Part shown: positions 33,803 to 42,230 of the stretch, in pieces
How positions within the stretch are numbered: the first letter of the stretch is position 1
Layout of the letters: each line of letters opens with the position of its first letter
From: an uncultured Slackia sp.
Lineage (GTDB): Bacteria > Actinomycetota > Coriobacteriia > Coriobacteriales > Eggerthellaceae
Direction of reading: 5' to 3'
DNA: 64,000 nucleotides
Assembly: GCF_934630525.1 (NCBI RefSeq)
Contig: NZ_CAKTVX010000007.1
Location: forward strand, 1 to 64,000
Notes under the pieces: model-generated
What the model saw: only the letters and a program-made list of their open reading frames with translations
The model's database searches: none
Told to the model about the DNA's origin: nothing
Program-made: the position numbers and the translations under genes

Positions 33803-35263
33803 CTATGCCGTGACCGCCTTCTGGTGCTTGGCGGCCTGCGCCTGCGCCTGGCGAACGCCGGCGTAGGCGCGATGCCTCGCGAAGAAGAACAGCGCAATCA
33901 TGGTAGTGCCGGTGACGGTCCACGTGATGGGGTAGATGTTCATGAGCGAGGTGTAGTCGTTCATCGACGGGAACACCCAGAAAATGAACGCGATACGCAG
34001 TAGGCACGATCCCACGATAACCACGATGGTGGGCAGTACCGACCAACCCATGCCGCGCATGGCGCCTGCGGTCACCTCGTAGGTCGATGTCATGCATTCG
34101 AGCAGCTCAACGTGCCACATGCGAATGGTGCCGTAGCCAAGCGCGGCGGCCTCGGTCGTGAACGCGCCGAGCGAGATATTGCCCAGGCCAACGAAAATCG
34201 CGCTCAGGGTAAAGGCGCTCAGCACCGCCGCCGCCATGCAAATGCGCACGATGGAGTCGCATCGCTTGAGATTGCCCGCGGCGAAGTTCTGCCCGATAAA
34301 CGTCACGGCCGCTTGCGAAAACGCGCTCACGAAGAAGTACGTGTAGTACTCGTAGTTCATGGTGGCCGCCGAGCCTGCGGTGGAATCGGCGCCGAAGCTG
34401 TTGATCGCTGCTTGGATAATGACGTTGGAAAGCGAAAAGACCATCGACTGAAGGCCTGATGGCAGGCCGATATACAAAATCATCTTGAGCGCTTTGCCAT
34501 CGACGGCCAGGTGGCGTGGCTCAAGGCGGAACGCGTCTTCCTCATGCAACAGCATTCGAATGACGATAGCCGCGGAAAGCGCGTTCGAGATGTCGGTCGC
34601 AATCGCGATGCCGATGACACCGGCATTGAAAACAGTGACTGCAATTACGTTGAGCACCACGTTGAGCAGCATCGCGGCAGCGAGCGCGTACAGCGGGCGG
34701 CGGGTGTCGCCTTTCGCGCGCAGCACGGCCGAGCCGAAATTGTATGCGAGGAAGAATACGCTGCCTGCGAAATAGATGCGTAAGTACCACGCGGCCTCTT
34801 CGGTTGCCTCAGCGGGCATGCCGATGGCGTCGAGAATGGGTCCCGTTATGAGCATGCCTACTACGGTAAGCAGGGCGCCGCATACAAGCGTGAGCACGGC
34901 GGTCGTTTGCACCGCGCTCTTCACGAGGTCCATGCGCCCATGACCGATTCGAATGGCGATTGCGACGTTCGCGCCGACCGACAGGCCTACGAAAAGGCCG
35001 ATGAGCAGGGAGATGACCGGCGCCACGCCGCCGACGGCCGCCAGGGCGCCGCTATTGATGAACCGTCCGGCGACAACGGCATCGGCGGAATTGAACAGCT
35101 GCGAAATGATTGACGAAAGCGCCAGCGGAACGGCGAATATGATGATCTTGCCCAAAAGGGGGCCGTGCAGCATGTCGATGCTGTTGGTCTTTTTCGGCTG
35201 TGCAGGGGTTTTGGCTGTTTCGAGCTCGGGCGAGGCGGAGGCGGTGTTGTCTGTGGTGCTCAT
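33803..35263 (-). CDS. MATE-family multidrug efflux transporter
   Basis: A 486-residue, 12-TM MATE protein of the bacterial NorM/DinF-like branch. N-lobe: IIIFAVPLALSSIISQLFNS then ADAVVAGRFINSGALAAVGG. C-lobe: MILYIGLPSGLQSMVFSLSN. It exports cationic drugs or metabolites by Na+/H+ antiport. The basic cytoplasmic tail HRAYAGVRQAQAQAAKHQK is Gln/Ala-rich. The RBS is weak (GGAAAG about 14 bases upstream). Confidence 0.93.
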   Translation of the reverse strand: MSTTDNTASASPELETAKTPAQPKKTNSIDMLHGPLLGKIIIFAVPLALSSIISQLFNSADAVVAGRFINSGALAAVGGVAPVISLLIGLFVGLSVGANVAIAIRIGHGRMDLVKSAVQTTAVLTLVCGALLTVVGMLITGPILDAIGMPAEATEEAAWYLRIYFAGSVFFLAYNFGSAVLRAKGDTRRPLYALAAAMLLNVVLNVIAVTVFNAGVIGIAIATDISNALSAAIVIRMLLHEEDAFRLEPRHLAVDGKALKMILYIGLPSGLQSMVFSLSNVIIQAAINSFGADSTAGSAATMNYEYYTYFFVSAFSQAAVTFIGQNFAAGNLKRCDSIVRICMAAAVLSAFTLSAIFVGLGNISLGAFTTEAAALGYGTIRMWHVELLECMTSTYEVTAGAMRGMGWSVLPTIVVIVGSCLLRIAFIFWVFPSMNDYTSLMNIYPITWTVTGTTMIALFFFARHRAYAGVRQAQAQAAKHQKAVTA

Positions 35264-35446
35264 TGACGCTGGCGTCGCTTTCCGCGCTTGAGGCGCTTTG
35301 TTTCGAGTGTGTTTCAGGTGCTCAAAGGGTATAACACCTTTGCCTGGTCAAGGGGCAGTGAATACACGAAGCGCACACGCAACGCCCGCAGGTCGCACAA
35401 ACGTTGCGCCGCGATGGCGCTTCAGGCCTCGAAAAATGCGTGCCGT

Positions 35447-36808
35447 CTATTGAAGCGTGAGCGCGTGCTCCTCTTCCGCAATGTCGCTCTCGTCGAATTC
35501 GTAGTCTTTGCCGGGCAGAATCGCATTCAGAATGATGCCGGCGAGCGAGCCGATGGCCAGGCCCGAGAGCGAAATCACGATACCTGAAACCTCGAAGGTA
35601 ATTGCGCCGGCCGCGCTGTAGGCGATGCCGATGGACAGCACGAGCACGATGGCGGCCACGAGCACGTTGCGGCTTTTCTGGAAGTCGACGTGGTTTTCGA
35701 CGAGATTGCGCACGCCCACGGCCGAGATCATGCCGTAGAGCACGAGCGACACACCGCCGATCACGCACGAAGGCATGGCGCCAATCACGGCGGCGAATTT
35801 CGGGCTGAATGAAAGCATGATTGCGCAGCACGCCGCGATTCGCACGACGCGCGCGTCGAACACGCGGGTTAGCGCGAGCACGCCGGTGTTCTCGCCATAG
35901 GTGGTGTTAGCTGGGGCGCCGAACAGCGAGGCCAAAATGGTGGCGAGGCCGTCGCCGAGCAGCGTGCGGTGCAGGCCCGGGTTGGCGATGAAGTTGCGCT
36001 CACATGTGGAGCTGATCGCCGAGATGTCGCCGATATGCTCAATCATCGTGGCGAAGGCGAGCGGCATGATAGTGATGATCGCGGTAATGGCGAGGCCCGT
36101 GTCGAAGCTAGGGCCAAACAGCGAGAATACGGTGTTGTCCCAGCTGAACGGCAGACCGATCCACGCGGCTTCGGCCACGCCCGAGAAATCAACCTCGCCC
36201 ATGGCGGCTGCGGCGGCGTAGCTTACCACCACGCCGATAAGGATGGGAATGATTTTCACCATGCCGCGTCCCCAAATGTTGCATACCACGATGGTTGCGA
36301 TGGCGATAATCGCCACGACCCAATTGGTGGAGCAGTTCGCGATGGCTGAGCTTGCCAGAATGAGGCCGATGCAAATCACGATGGGGCCCGTGACCACGGG
36401 AGGAAAGAAACGCATGACGCGCGCGGGGCCGAATGCGCGGAAGAGCGTCGAAAGCACCAGATAAAGCAGGCCGGCGCATGCAACGCCGAGGCACGCGTAG
36501 GGCAGAAGCTCGGCCTCGCCGTTGGGAGCGATGGCGGCGTAGCCTGCGATGAACGCGAACGACGAGCCCAAAAACGCTGGCACCTTGCCCTTGGCCAGAA
36601 TATGGAAGAGCAGCGTGCCCAGGCCGGCGAACAGCAGCGTGTCGCTTACCGAAAGGCCCGTGAGCACCGGCACCAAAATGGTGGCGCCGAACATCGCGAA
36701 CATATGCTGAATGCCCAGCACAAACATGCGCGGCTTGCCGAGGGTGGTTGCGTCGTAAACGGCGCGCGGGGTTTCGGACCCCGAAGTGGCGCGGGCGGTA
36801 TCGCTCAT
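35447..36808 (-). CDS. uraA: Uracil:proton symporter (NCS2 family)
   Basis: A 453-residue NCS2 permease of the UraA type: the start FVLGIQHMFAMFGATILVPV, the signature TMIEHIGDISAISSTCERNF and GDGLATILASLFGAPANTTY then GENTGVLALTRV. The Glu in TMIEHIGD and the Glu in GENTGVLALT are the base-binding positions known from UraA. Imports uracil (possibly other pyrimidines). AGAAAGG precedes the ATG. A C-terminal acidic tail, DYEFDESDIAEEEH, is present. No pyrR is adjacent. Confidence 0.9.
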   Translation of the reverse strand: MSDTARATSGSETPRAVYDATTLGKPRMFVLGIQHMFAMFGATILVPVLTGLSVSDTLLFAGLGTLLFHILAKGKVPAFLGSSFAFIAGYAAIAPNGEAELLPYACLGVACAGLLYLVLSTLFRAFGPARVMRFFPPVVTGPIVICIGLILASSAIANCSTNWVVAIIAIATIVVCNIWGRGMVKIIPILIGVVVSYAAAAAMGEVDFSGVAEAAWIGLPFSWDNTVFSLFGPSFDTGLAITAIITIMPLAFATMIEHIGDISAISSTCERNFIANPGLHRTLLGDGLATILASLFGAPANTTYGENTGVLALTRVFDARVVRIAACCAIMLSFSPKFAAVIGAMPSCVIGGVSLVLYGMISAVGVRNLVENHVDFQKSRNVLVAAIVLVLSIGIAYSAAGAITFEVSGIVISLSGLAIGSLAGIILNAILPGKDYEFDESDIAEEEHALTLQ

Positions 36809-36909
36809 GGTTTGCCTTTCTGAAAGATTTCAAATCGTCTTATAATAAGGCTTCGAAGGGCCGCTCGCTCTTTGAAATACGGTTTTCCGCGCGTCAATTC
36901 GGCTGGGGG

Positions 36910-37251
36910 CTATTCCCAACCCTTCCATACATCGGGTTGATAGCCGACTGTGGCTTGGCGTCCGTTGCGCACGATGGGCTCGCGCAGTATTTGCTGATTT
37001 TCGAGCACCTTATCGAATTTCTGGTCGGCGCCGAGATACTGCACGAGCGCAACCGTGTCGGCGTCTTTGGCCGACGGGTCGATGAGCGCGTCAATGCCGC
37101 CTGCCGCGCGAGCGACGCTTTCGAGCTCGCCTTTGCTCAGGCCTTTCTCTTTCAGGTCGACGAACTGGAATTTCACGCGGCGCTCCTTGAAATAGCGCTG
37201 CGCCTTTTTGGTGTCGAAGCTTTTCTTGGTGCCAAAGATCTGGATGTTCAT
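36910..37251 (-). CDS. ArsC/Spx-fold protein with Ser replacing the redox Cys
   Basis: A 113-residue thioredoxin-fold protein of the ArsC/YffB/Spx group: MNIQIFGTKKSFDTKKAQRY, then DLKEKGLSKGELESVARAAG, and the late QQILREPIVRNGRQATVGYQ. In relatives the residue in the S position of KKSFDTKKA is the nucleophilic or redox Cys; no other Cys is present in the protein, so classical arsenate reductase or thiol-switch chemistry is excluded. The ATG at 37251 follows AAAAGG. Family is secure; function is unknown. Confidence 0.85.
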   Translation of the reverse strand: MNIQIFGTKKSFDTKKAQRYFKERRVKFQFVDLKEKGLSKGELESVARAAGGIDALIDPSAKDADTVALVQYLGADQKFDKVLENQQILREPIVRNGRQATVGYQPDVWKGWE

Positions 37252-37516
37252 GTTCGAGCCTTTTCGGTCAAGCAGGTACTTCTCCTGCGAATATGACAAA
37301 AAACAATGCAGTCAGTATAACTTTTCGTCGCCACTTGGGCGCGAATGGAGCGCTTGGCCTAAGTCCGGTATGGCGAAGGGCGCGAAGCCAGGCGCAAAAC
37401 AGAAGGAAGAAAAGCTCGTGGGCTAAAGGGCGACGAGCACTTCGGGCGTGGCTCCCATGCACATATTTCTTTGGGAAAGCCTGAACGCAATCTGTCGGAC
37501 CTCGGCTGCTTCTGCG

Positions 37517-38908
37517 CTATTTCTTTTCAAAATGTTTTACTTCGTGCTCTTCCGCATGGCCCTCTTCGTGTTCTTTCATAACGACATGAACCACGTCGGG
37601 ACGCTGCTTCGGCATGTAAATGTGCTGGTAGTCGGTGTGTACGTGCTCGCGATGCTCGTGGATGTGTTCGGACACGATTTGTCCCGCGTGGTGCGGGTCG
37701 TGGGCGATCTCGCGCACCGCATCGATGGGATGGCGGTCGGCGACTCCGTAAGCTGCGCCCGCGAACAGCGGCATGATGAATACCGTCACGGCGCCCGCGG
37801 CGACCATGATGGAGGCCGTGCTCGCGTCGATGGATCCGTTTTTCACGCACAGCGAGGTAACTGCGACGATAATTGGCAGGGCCGTGGTGCAGTACAACGC
37901 GACCGAAAGACGCTCGTGCATCGTGTACTTTGCGCGCGTTTTTGGCATCGAAAGCGAAATGATAATGGGAACTGTGCGCACGACGAGCAGCAGCGCGACA
38001 AAGCGTACGAGCATGGCCGGATCGGCCGCGATGGCCGAAATGTCGATTTTCGCGCCCGACACGATGAAGAACAGCGGAATGAGGAAGCCGAAGCCAATGG
38101 CGTCGAGCTTGGTTTCGAGCGACACGTTGCCTTCGGGCGTGATGTATCGGAGTACGAAGCCCGCCGCGAACGCGCCGAGCACGATGTCGATGTCGAAGAT
38201 GGCGGAAAACGCTACGAGGGCGACCAGGATCATGATGGTGCCGCGCACCGATGTTTGCGAGGTGGTGTTGGCTTTTGCTTCGAGAAATTTGTAGAGGCGC
38301 GTGCCGTTTTTGCGTGCCATGGCAGGTACGAGGGCCGCGATGACGCACAGAATCATGAATGCGGCGAGAATCGCTGCGGTCTGCCAGTTCGTGCGCGTGG
38401 AGAGCAGCACCGCCATGGCGAGCACCGGGCCGACTTCTCCCCAGGTGCCGTATGCGATGACCGCGCGGCCGACCTTCGTGTTCATGAGCTCGCGTTCGCG
38501 CAAAATGGGCATGAGCGTGCCGAGCGCCGTGGTCACAAGCACGATGGCCATGGGAACCACCCCAATGCCGCCGATGGCCAAATTCGGATGCAAAAACACG
38601 AGCGCCAGCGCGAACGCGAAAGTGACCAGCCACGTACGCAGGCCTTTCTTGCCCTCGGTGCCCGTGAGCATTTTCGGGTTGATTTCGTAGCCCGCGAGCA
38701 AGAACAAAAACGCGAGGCCCAAATCGGAGAGCAGCGTAATGGGTTCGGTGAGCCAAATGTGGTTCAGACAGTTGGGACCAAGGATTGCGCCGAAAGCCAG
38801 AAGAAGAACGGTTTCGGGAATGGGCTTTTTCGGAATCGCCTGCGCGATAACGGGTGCCACAAATGCGACAACCGCAATAATTGCGAGCGAGATGAAATCG
38901 TGTGCCAT
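37517..38908 (-). CDS. CPA2-family cation:proton antiporter, His-rich tail
   Basis: A 463-residue, about 12-TM Na+(K+)/H+ antiporter (KefB/NapA type): TVLLLAFGAILGPNCLNHIW, LGLAFLFLLAGYEINPKML, and GAFAAGFVLRYITPEGNVSL in the position of the ion-binding helix. After the last TM an unusual cytoplasmic tail of about 60 residues is very rich in His and Glu (SEHIHEHREHVHTDYQHIYM, EHEEGHAEEHEVKHFEKK), which could bind metals or sense pH. No TrkA_N domain follows. AGGAAG precedes the ATG. Confidence 0.9.
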   Translation of the reverse strand: MAHDFISLAIIAVVAFVAPVIAQAIPKKPIPETVLLLAFGAILGPNCLNHIWLTEPITLLSDLGLAFLFLLAGYEINPKMLTGTEGKKGLRTWLVTFAFALALVFLHPNLAIGGIGVVPMAIVLVTTALGTLMPILRERELMNTKVGRAVIAYGTWGEVGPVLAMAVLLSTRTNWQTAAILAAFMILCVIAALVPAMARKNGTRLYKFLEAKANTTSQTSVRGTIMILVALVAFSAIFDIDIVLGAFAAGFVLRYITPEGNVSLETKLDAIGFGFLIPLFFIVSGAKIDISAIAADPAMLVRFVALLLVVRTVPIIISLSMPKTRAKYTMHERLSVALYCTTALPIIVAVTSLCVKNGSIDASTASIMVAAGAVTVFIMPLFAGAAYGVADRHPIDAVREIAHDPHHAGQIVSEHIHEHREHVHTDYQHIYMPKQRPDVVHVVMKEHEEGHAEEHEVKHFEKK

Positions 38909-39229
38909 GGGATGCTTCCTGTTGTTGGACGTTATCGTCCTTTGCCAAACCTGATTAGCATAGGCGTTTTTGGAGCGTCTTGTGCAAAAAGCGCGAAATG
39001 TCGCTAAAACGATGCCTTTAGGAGGTCCTGATTGATTTGGGCGGGGAAGGGCGGTTGAGAGGAACCGAGCTCGCTGCGGCGTGGTTAAGAAGGACGGGCA
39101 GGCTCACTGCGGCTTATACTCGATGGTCGGGGCAAACGCGCTGTGGGTAGTCGTGGAGCATGGCCTTGGCTGTCGCGGCGCATGGCTGCGGCCGTTGTGA
39201 TGCGGGTTTTGCGCCATTTGGCGGGTCCA

Positions 39230-39456
39230 GCGTAAAGTGAAGTTGCGAAATGTGACAAAAGTTGCGAATTCGGGGGCGTTCATTTGCCCGCGAATGCATT
39301 CAGGGCTGGTGAACGGCTTGCTTTTGTCGGTTAACGGCTCGTTTTGCTCGCAACAATCGCTCTATGCTCCGCTGTTGAGGCGCTTTTCAGCGAATTTGGC
39401 ATTTCAAAGCCCCCGAATTCGCAACTTTTGTCACTTTTTAAGTATTCCGTTTACGC
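39230..39456. mobile_element. Palindromic element, copy B (227 bp)
   Basis: Same architecture as copy A. GCGTAAA at 39230-39236, a 15-base spacer, the 26-bp repeat at 39252-39277, a 131-bp core, the inverted 26-bp repeat at 39409-39434, 15 bases, and the inverted box at 39450-39456. The core differs from copy A. The right box contains the TAA stop of the YbjQ-family gene. The other bases of the 38909-39450 gap show no gene. Confidence 0.75.
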
Positions 39457-39762
39457 GAACTTCACTGCGGTGCCGTAAGCGAGGATTTCAATCGTGCCTT
39501 CGGCGATGCTGTCGCTCGCGAAACGCATGGCGACAACGGCGTCGGCCCCAAGATTTTGCGCAGCGGTAACCATGCGGTCCTCTGCGACTTGGCGAGCCTC
39601 ATCGGTCATTTGCGTGTACGACACGATTTCGCCGCCGACAATGCTTTTTACGCCGGCCATGAGGTCGCGGCCGATGTTTTTCGAGGTGACGATATTGCCT
39701 CGAACGAGGCCCAGAACTTGCACTGCTTGACCAGGGATGACGTCTGCGGTAGTAACAATCAT
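39451..39762 (-). CDS. YbjQ/UPF0145 family protein
   Basis: A 103-residue protein of the YbjQ (UPF0145) family, a small pentamer-forming alpha/beta fold: MIVTTADVIPGQAVQVLGLV, RGNIVTSKNIGRDLMAGVKS, IVGGEIVSYTQMTDEARQVA, NLGADAVVAMRFASDSI. Sometimes called heavy-metal-binding; the function is not established. GCAGGAG precedes the ATG. Its stop codon falls in the terminal box of palindromic element B. Confidence 0.92.
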   Translation of the reverse strand: MIVTTADVIPGQAVQVLGLVRGNIVTSKNIGRDLMAGVKSIVGGEIVSYTQMTDEARQVAEDRMVTAAQNLGADAVVAMRFASDSIAEGTIEILAYGTAVKFA

Positions 39763-39980
39763 GGCTGCTCCTGCCTTCGCGGGGTAAATGGTGCCTCTAT
39801 AGTACTTGACAATTGCCAGGGGACTTACTGGAAATAAGAAAAATGGAAGCGGAGCCGAAGGCCCAAGCGCGAAGAACCGCTCCAGCGTTCGGCGGAACGA
39901 TGCCGGGGCTTCGCATATTTTGATTGGCTGCTGGTATGGCGGACCGCTGTGCTCGGTGGGCTGTTGGGGTCGCCGCGGGG

Positions 39981-40679
39981 TTAGGCGAGCCCTGCTGCTT
40001 GAAATGCCCAGAGCACGAAGGGCACCACGATAAGCGCAGGTAGATAGTTGAGCACCTTGAACTTTGTCAGGTCGATCATGTTCAGGCCGAGCGCGAGAAT
40101 CATGATGGAGCCGCAGGTCGAAAGCTCGGCAATAAGCGCATCGCTCGCGAAGGGGGCCACGAATCCGGCAGCGAGCACAATTGCTCCCTGGAACACGAGC
40201 GTGAACGCGGCCGAACCGTATACGCCCACGCCAAGCGCGGCGCCCATCATAATGCCCGCTACAAAATCGAGCAGGCTTTTCGTGTAGAGCATGTCGAAAT
40301 TGCCGACAAGGCCCGCGTCAAGTGAGCCGACGATAGTCATGGCTCCTACGTTCATGATCAGGCATGATGTGATGAACGCGTTCGCGATTTTGGCGCCTTC
40401 GCCCGCGCCGGTAAATCGTGAGGTAAGTTTTTCGGTCCAGCGATTCACGTGGCCGTCGATGTCGCTCGCTTCGCCGATTGCCACGCCGATAACCGTTGCG
40501 ACAATGAGGAGCAAGATGTTTTGCTCGACGATGGTCCCCTGAATGCCAATAACGATTGTGCACAGGCCGAGCGCTTTCATGACAGCGTCGGTGATGGCGT
40601 CGGGAAGTCCGCGACGCAAGAGCAGGCCAATAGTGGTGCCTGCGATAATGGCGATGGTGTTAACGATGACTGCCCACAC
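39981..40679 (-). CDS. DUF554 family membrane protein
   Basis: A 232-residue protein with about seven TMs of the DUF554 (YdfK/YqgA) family: VNTIAIIAGTTIGLLLRRGL, GIQGTIVEQNILLLIVATVI, then NAFITSCLIMNVGAMTIVGS. The GTG at 40679 is chosen because AAAGGAG lies 6 bases upstream and the family begins with this segment; the frame is open upstream to 40751 without homology. Function unknown, possibly transport. Confidence 0.88.
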   Translation of the reverse strand: MWAVIVNTIAIIAGTTIGLLLRRGLPDAITDAVMKALGLCTIVIGIQGTIVEQNILLLIVATVIGVAIGEASDIDGHVNRWTEKLTSRFTGAGEGAKIANAFITSCLIMNVGAMTIVGSLDAGLVGNFDMLYTKSLLDFVAGIMMGAALGVGVYGSAAFTLVFQGAIVLAAGFVAPFASDALIAELSTCGSIMILALGLNMIDLTKFKVLNYLPALIVVPFVLWAFQAAGLA

Positions 40680-41100
40680 GGAAGGCTCCTTTGTCGCGAC
40701 GGTCGAGCCGCTGGTCATAAGCCGCGGCGCGTTTGGGCGGTATGCCCACATCGCTCGCGAACCGCCTATCCCTCACGTGCGCATGCGCGCTTCCGTATCT
40801 GGTTGTGCCAGAACTGACAAGGAAGAATTATATCGCCACGATGCCTCTTGAAAGCTTGCTCTCGCTAAGATTGAGAGAAATATACGTTTGTGTGAAGTAG
40901 CCGCGCGTCGGGCGCGTTTTTGAATGACGTTGGTTGCCACCTCCCAACGGCGCGTTTTCAAGATAGAGCGCTGGTTTGACGTGAAAGAAGGGCGACTTCA
41001 TAGCGGGTGATCTGGGAGAACGAAATTAAATGTCTGCAATTGCATATTTATGGACAATTGAGATTGAAAAGCATGGGGCTGGCCGGTTTCGAGATAAGAA

Positions 41101-41290
41101 TGAATCGCCTTGCACGTCTCACATGAAAAGAGCGATCAGCTTTTGCATAGAGCCTCGCCTGGAAAAGAGCGATCGAGCCTCACATGGGAAACGATCAGCC
41201 TTATACGGGAATCAATCGACCTTACGCGAGAAAACAATCTGCCTGGCCCGAGAATAAAAATTATCCTGGAATACGAATAAATCGCCATGA
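41101..41290. repeat. Degenerate ~21-22 bp tandem repeats before a truncated gene
   Basis: Decayed units of the type CGATCAGCCTTATACGGGAAT, CAATCGACCTTACGCGAGAA and CAATCTGCCTGGCCCGAGAAT follow one another, with longer variants earlier. The array ends where homology to the substrate-binding protein begins. No gene is supported elsewhere in 40680-41307. Confidence 0.65.
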
Positions 41291-41307
41291 GCGCTCTACA
41301 ATGAAAC

Positions 41308-42009
41308 GTGACATTAAGCTCCGCTGACGACCTACAGAGCCAGACGGGCATTCCCGTCGTCGTTTTGGACGGCACCCTCGATGCGACGCCCACCACGTAT
41401 CGCACGCTTGGCACGCTGCTGGGCAAAGAGGACCAGGCCGAGAAGCTGGCGTCCTACTGCGAGACCGCGCTTGACAACGTCGATGCGGCCGTCGCGACCG
41501 TCCCCGATGATCAGCGCGTACGCCTGTATTACGCTGAGGGCTCCGAGGGTCTGCGGACCGAGCCCAAGGGCTCCACGCATTCCTTGGCGTTCGATCACGC
41601 TGGCGCCGACAATGTGGCCCAAGATGTCGAAGCCCAGAAGGGCAAGGGCATGAGCCCCGTTTCGCTCGAGCAGGTTCTTGCATGGAACCCGCAGGTCATC
41701 GTTGCATGGGACGACGTTGTGCGCGGCGGTGCCGATGAGCTTATTCGCACCGATGCCAATTGGTCGAGCATCGACGCCGTGAAAGACGGCAAGGTGTACA
41801 CGATGCCCAACGTACCGTTCTCTTGGTGCGATCGCCCGCCTGCGGTCAACCGCATTCTCGGCATTCGGTGGATTGCGAACACGTTGTATCCCGACGCCTA
41901 TGACGTCGACATGGTCGAAGTCACCAAGGAGCTCTACAGCTTGTTCTACCACGCCGATGTGACCGACGAGCAGGCCCGCGAGATTCTTGGCAACAGCTAC
42001 AACGGCTAA
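41308..42009 (+). pseudogene. 5'-truncated siderophore/cobalamin-type substrate-binding protein
   Basis: The 233 codons encode the C-terminal two thirds of a PeriBP2 (BtuF/FhuD-like) binding protein: GIPVVVLDGTLDATPTTYRT in the first lobe end, the long connecting helix region, VSLEQVLAWNPQVIVAWDDV and NVPFSWCDRPPAVNRILGIR. The signal peptide and first-lobe N-terminus are missing and replaced by repeats; no permease or ATPase follows. Possible GTG at 41308 lacks an RBS. Expression as a functional periplasmic protein is unlikely. Confidence 0.75.
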
Positions 42010-42127
42010 CTCGAGAGCGACGGCTGCGGAAGAGGCGCGCCGCGGCGTGCGATAGTCCGATAATTGAGCGGTATGTCAAAGGGAATCAATTGCTCTGTCT
42101 ACCAAATGACATTTTCGTTCGACATCC

Positions 42128-42164
42128 AAGCACCGTAGCGAATTTCTCGCTACGGTGCTTTTTT
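42128..42164 (+). terminator. Strong Rho-independent terminator
   Basis: AAGCACCGTAGCGA (42128-42141) pairs with TCGCTACGGTGCTT (42147-42160), followed by TTTT. It closes the binding-protein remnant and faces the convergent LuxR gene. Confidence 0.92.
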
Positions 42165-42230
42165 AATATAAGGTTGTAAGTTTGCTCGGCGTCTGCTTCG
42201 ACCTTTTTTAGTGATTGGAGTCAGGGTGGA

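Noticed and set aside
37448..39007. Long plus-strand frame opposite the antiporter
   Set aside because: Composition is His/Arg/Asp-rich shadow of the antiporter gene; no domain and no RBS.
31208..39456. Palindromic elements as integron attC sites
   Set aside because: Placement after stop codons is similar, but the GTTRRRY core and an integron integrase are absent, and the two copies are 8 kb apart with ordinary genes between.
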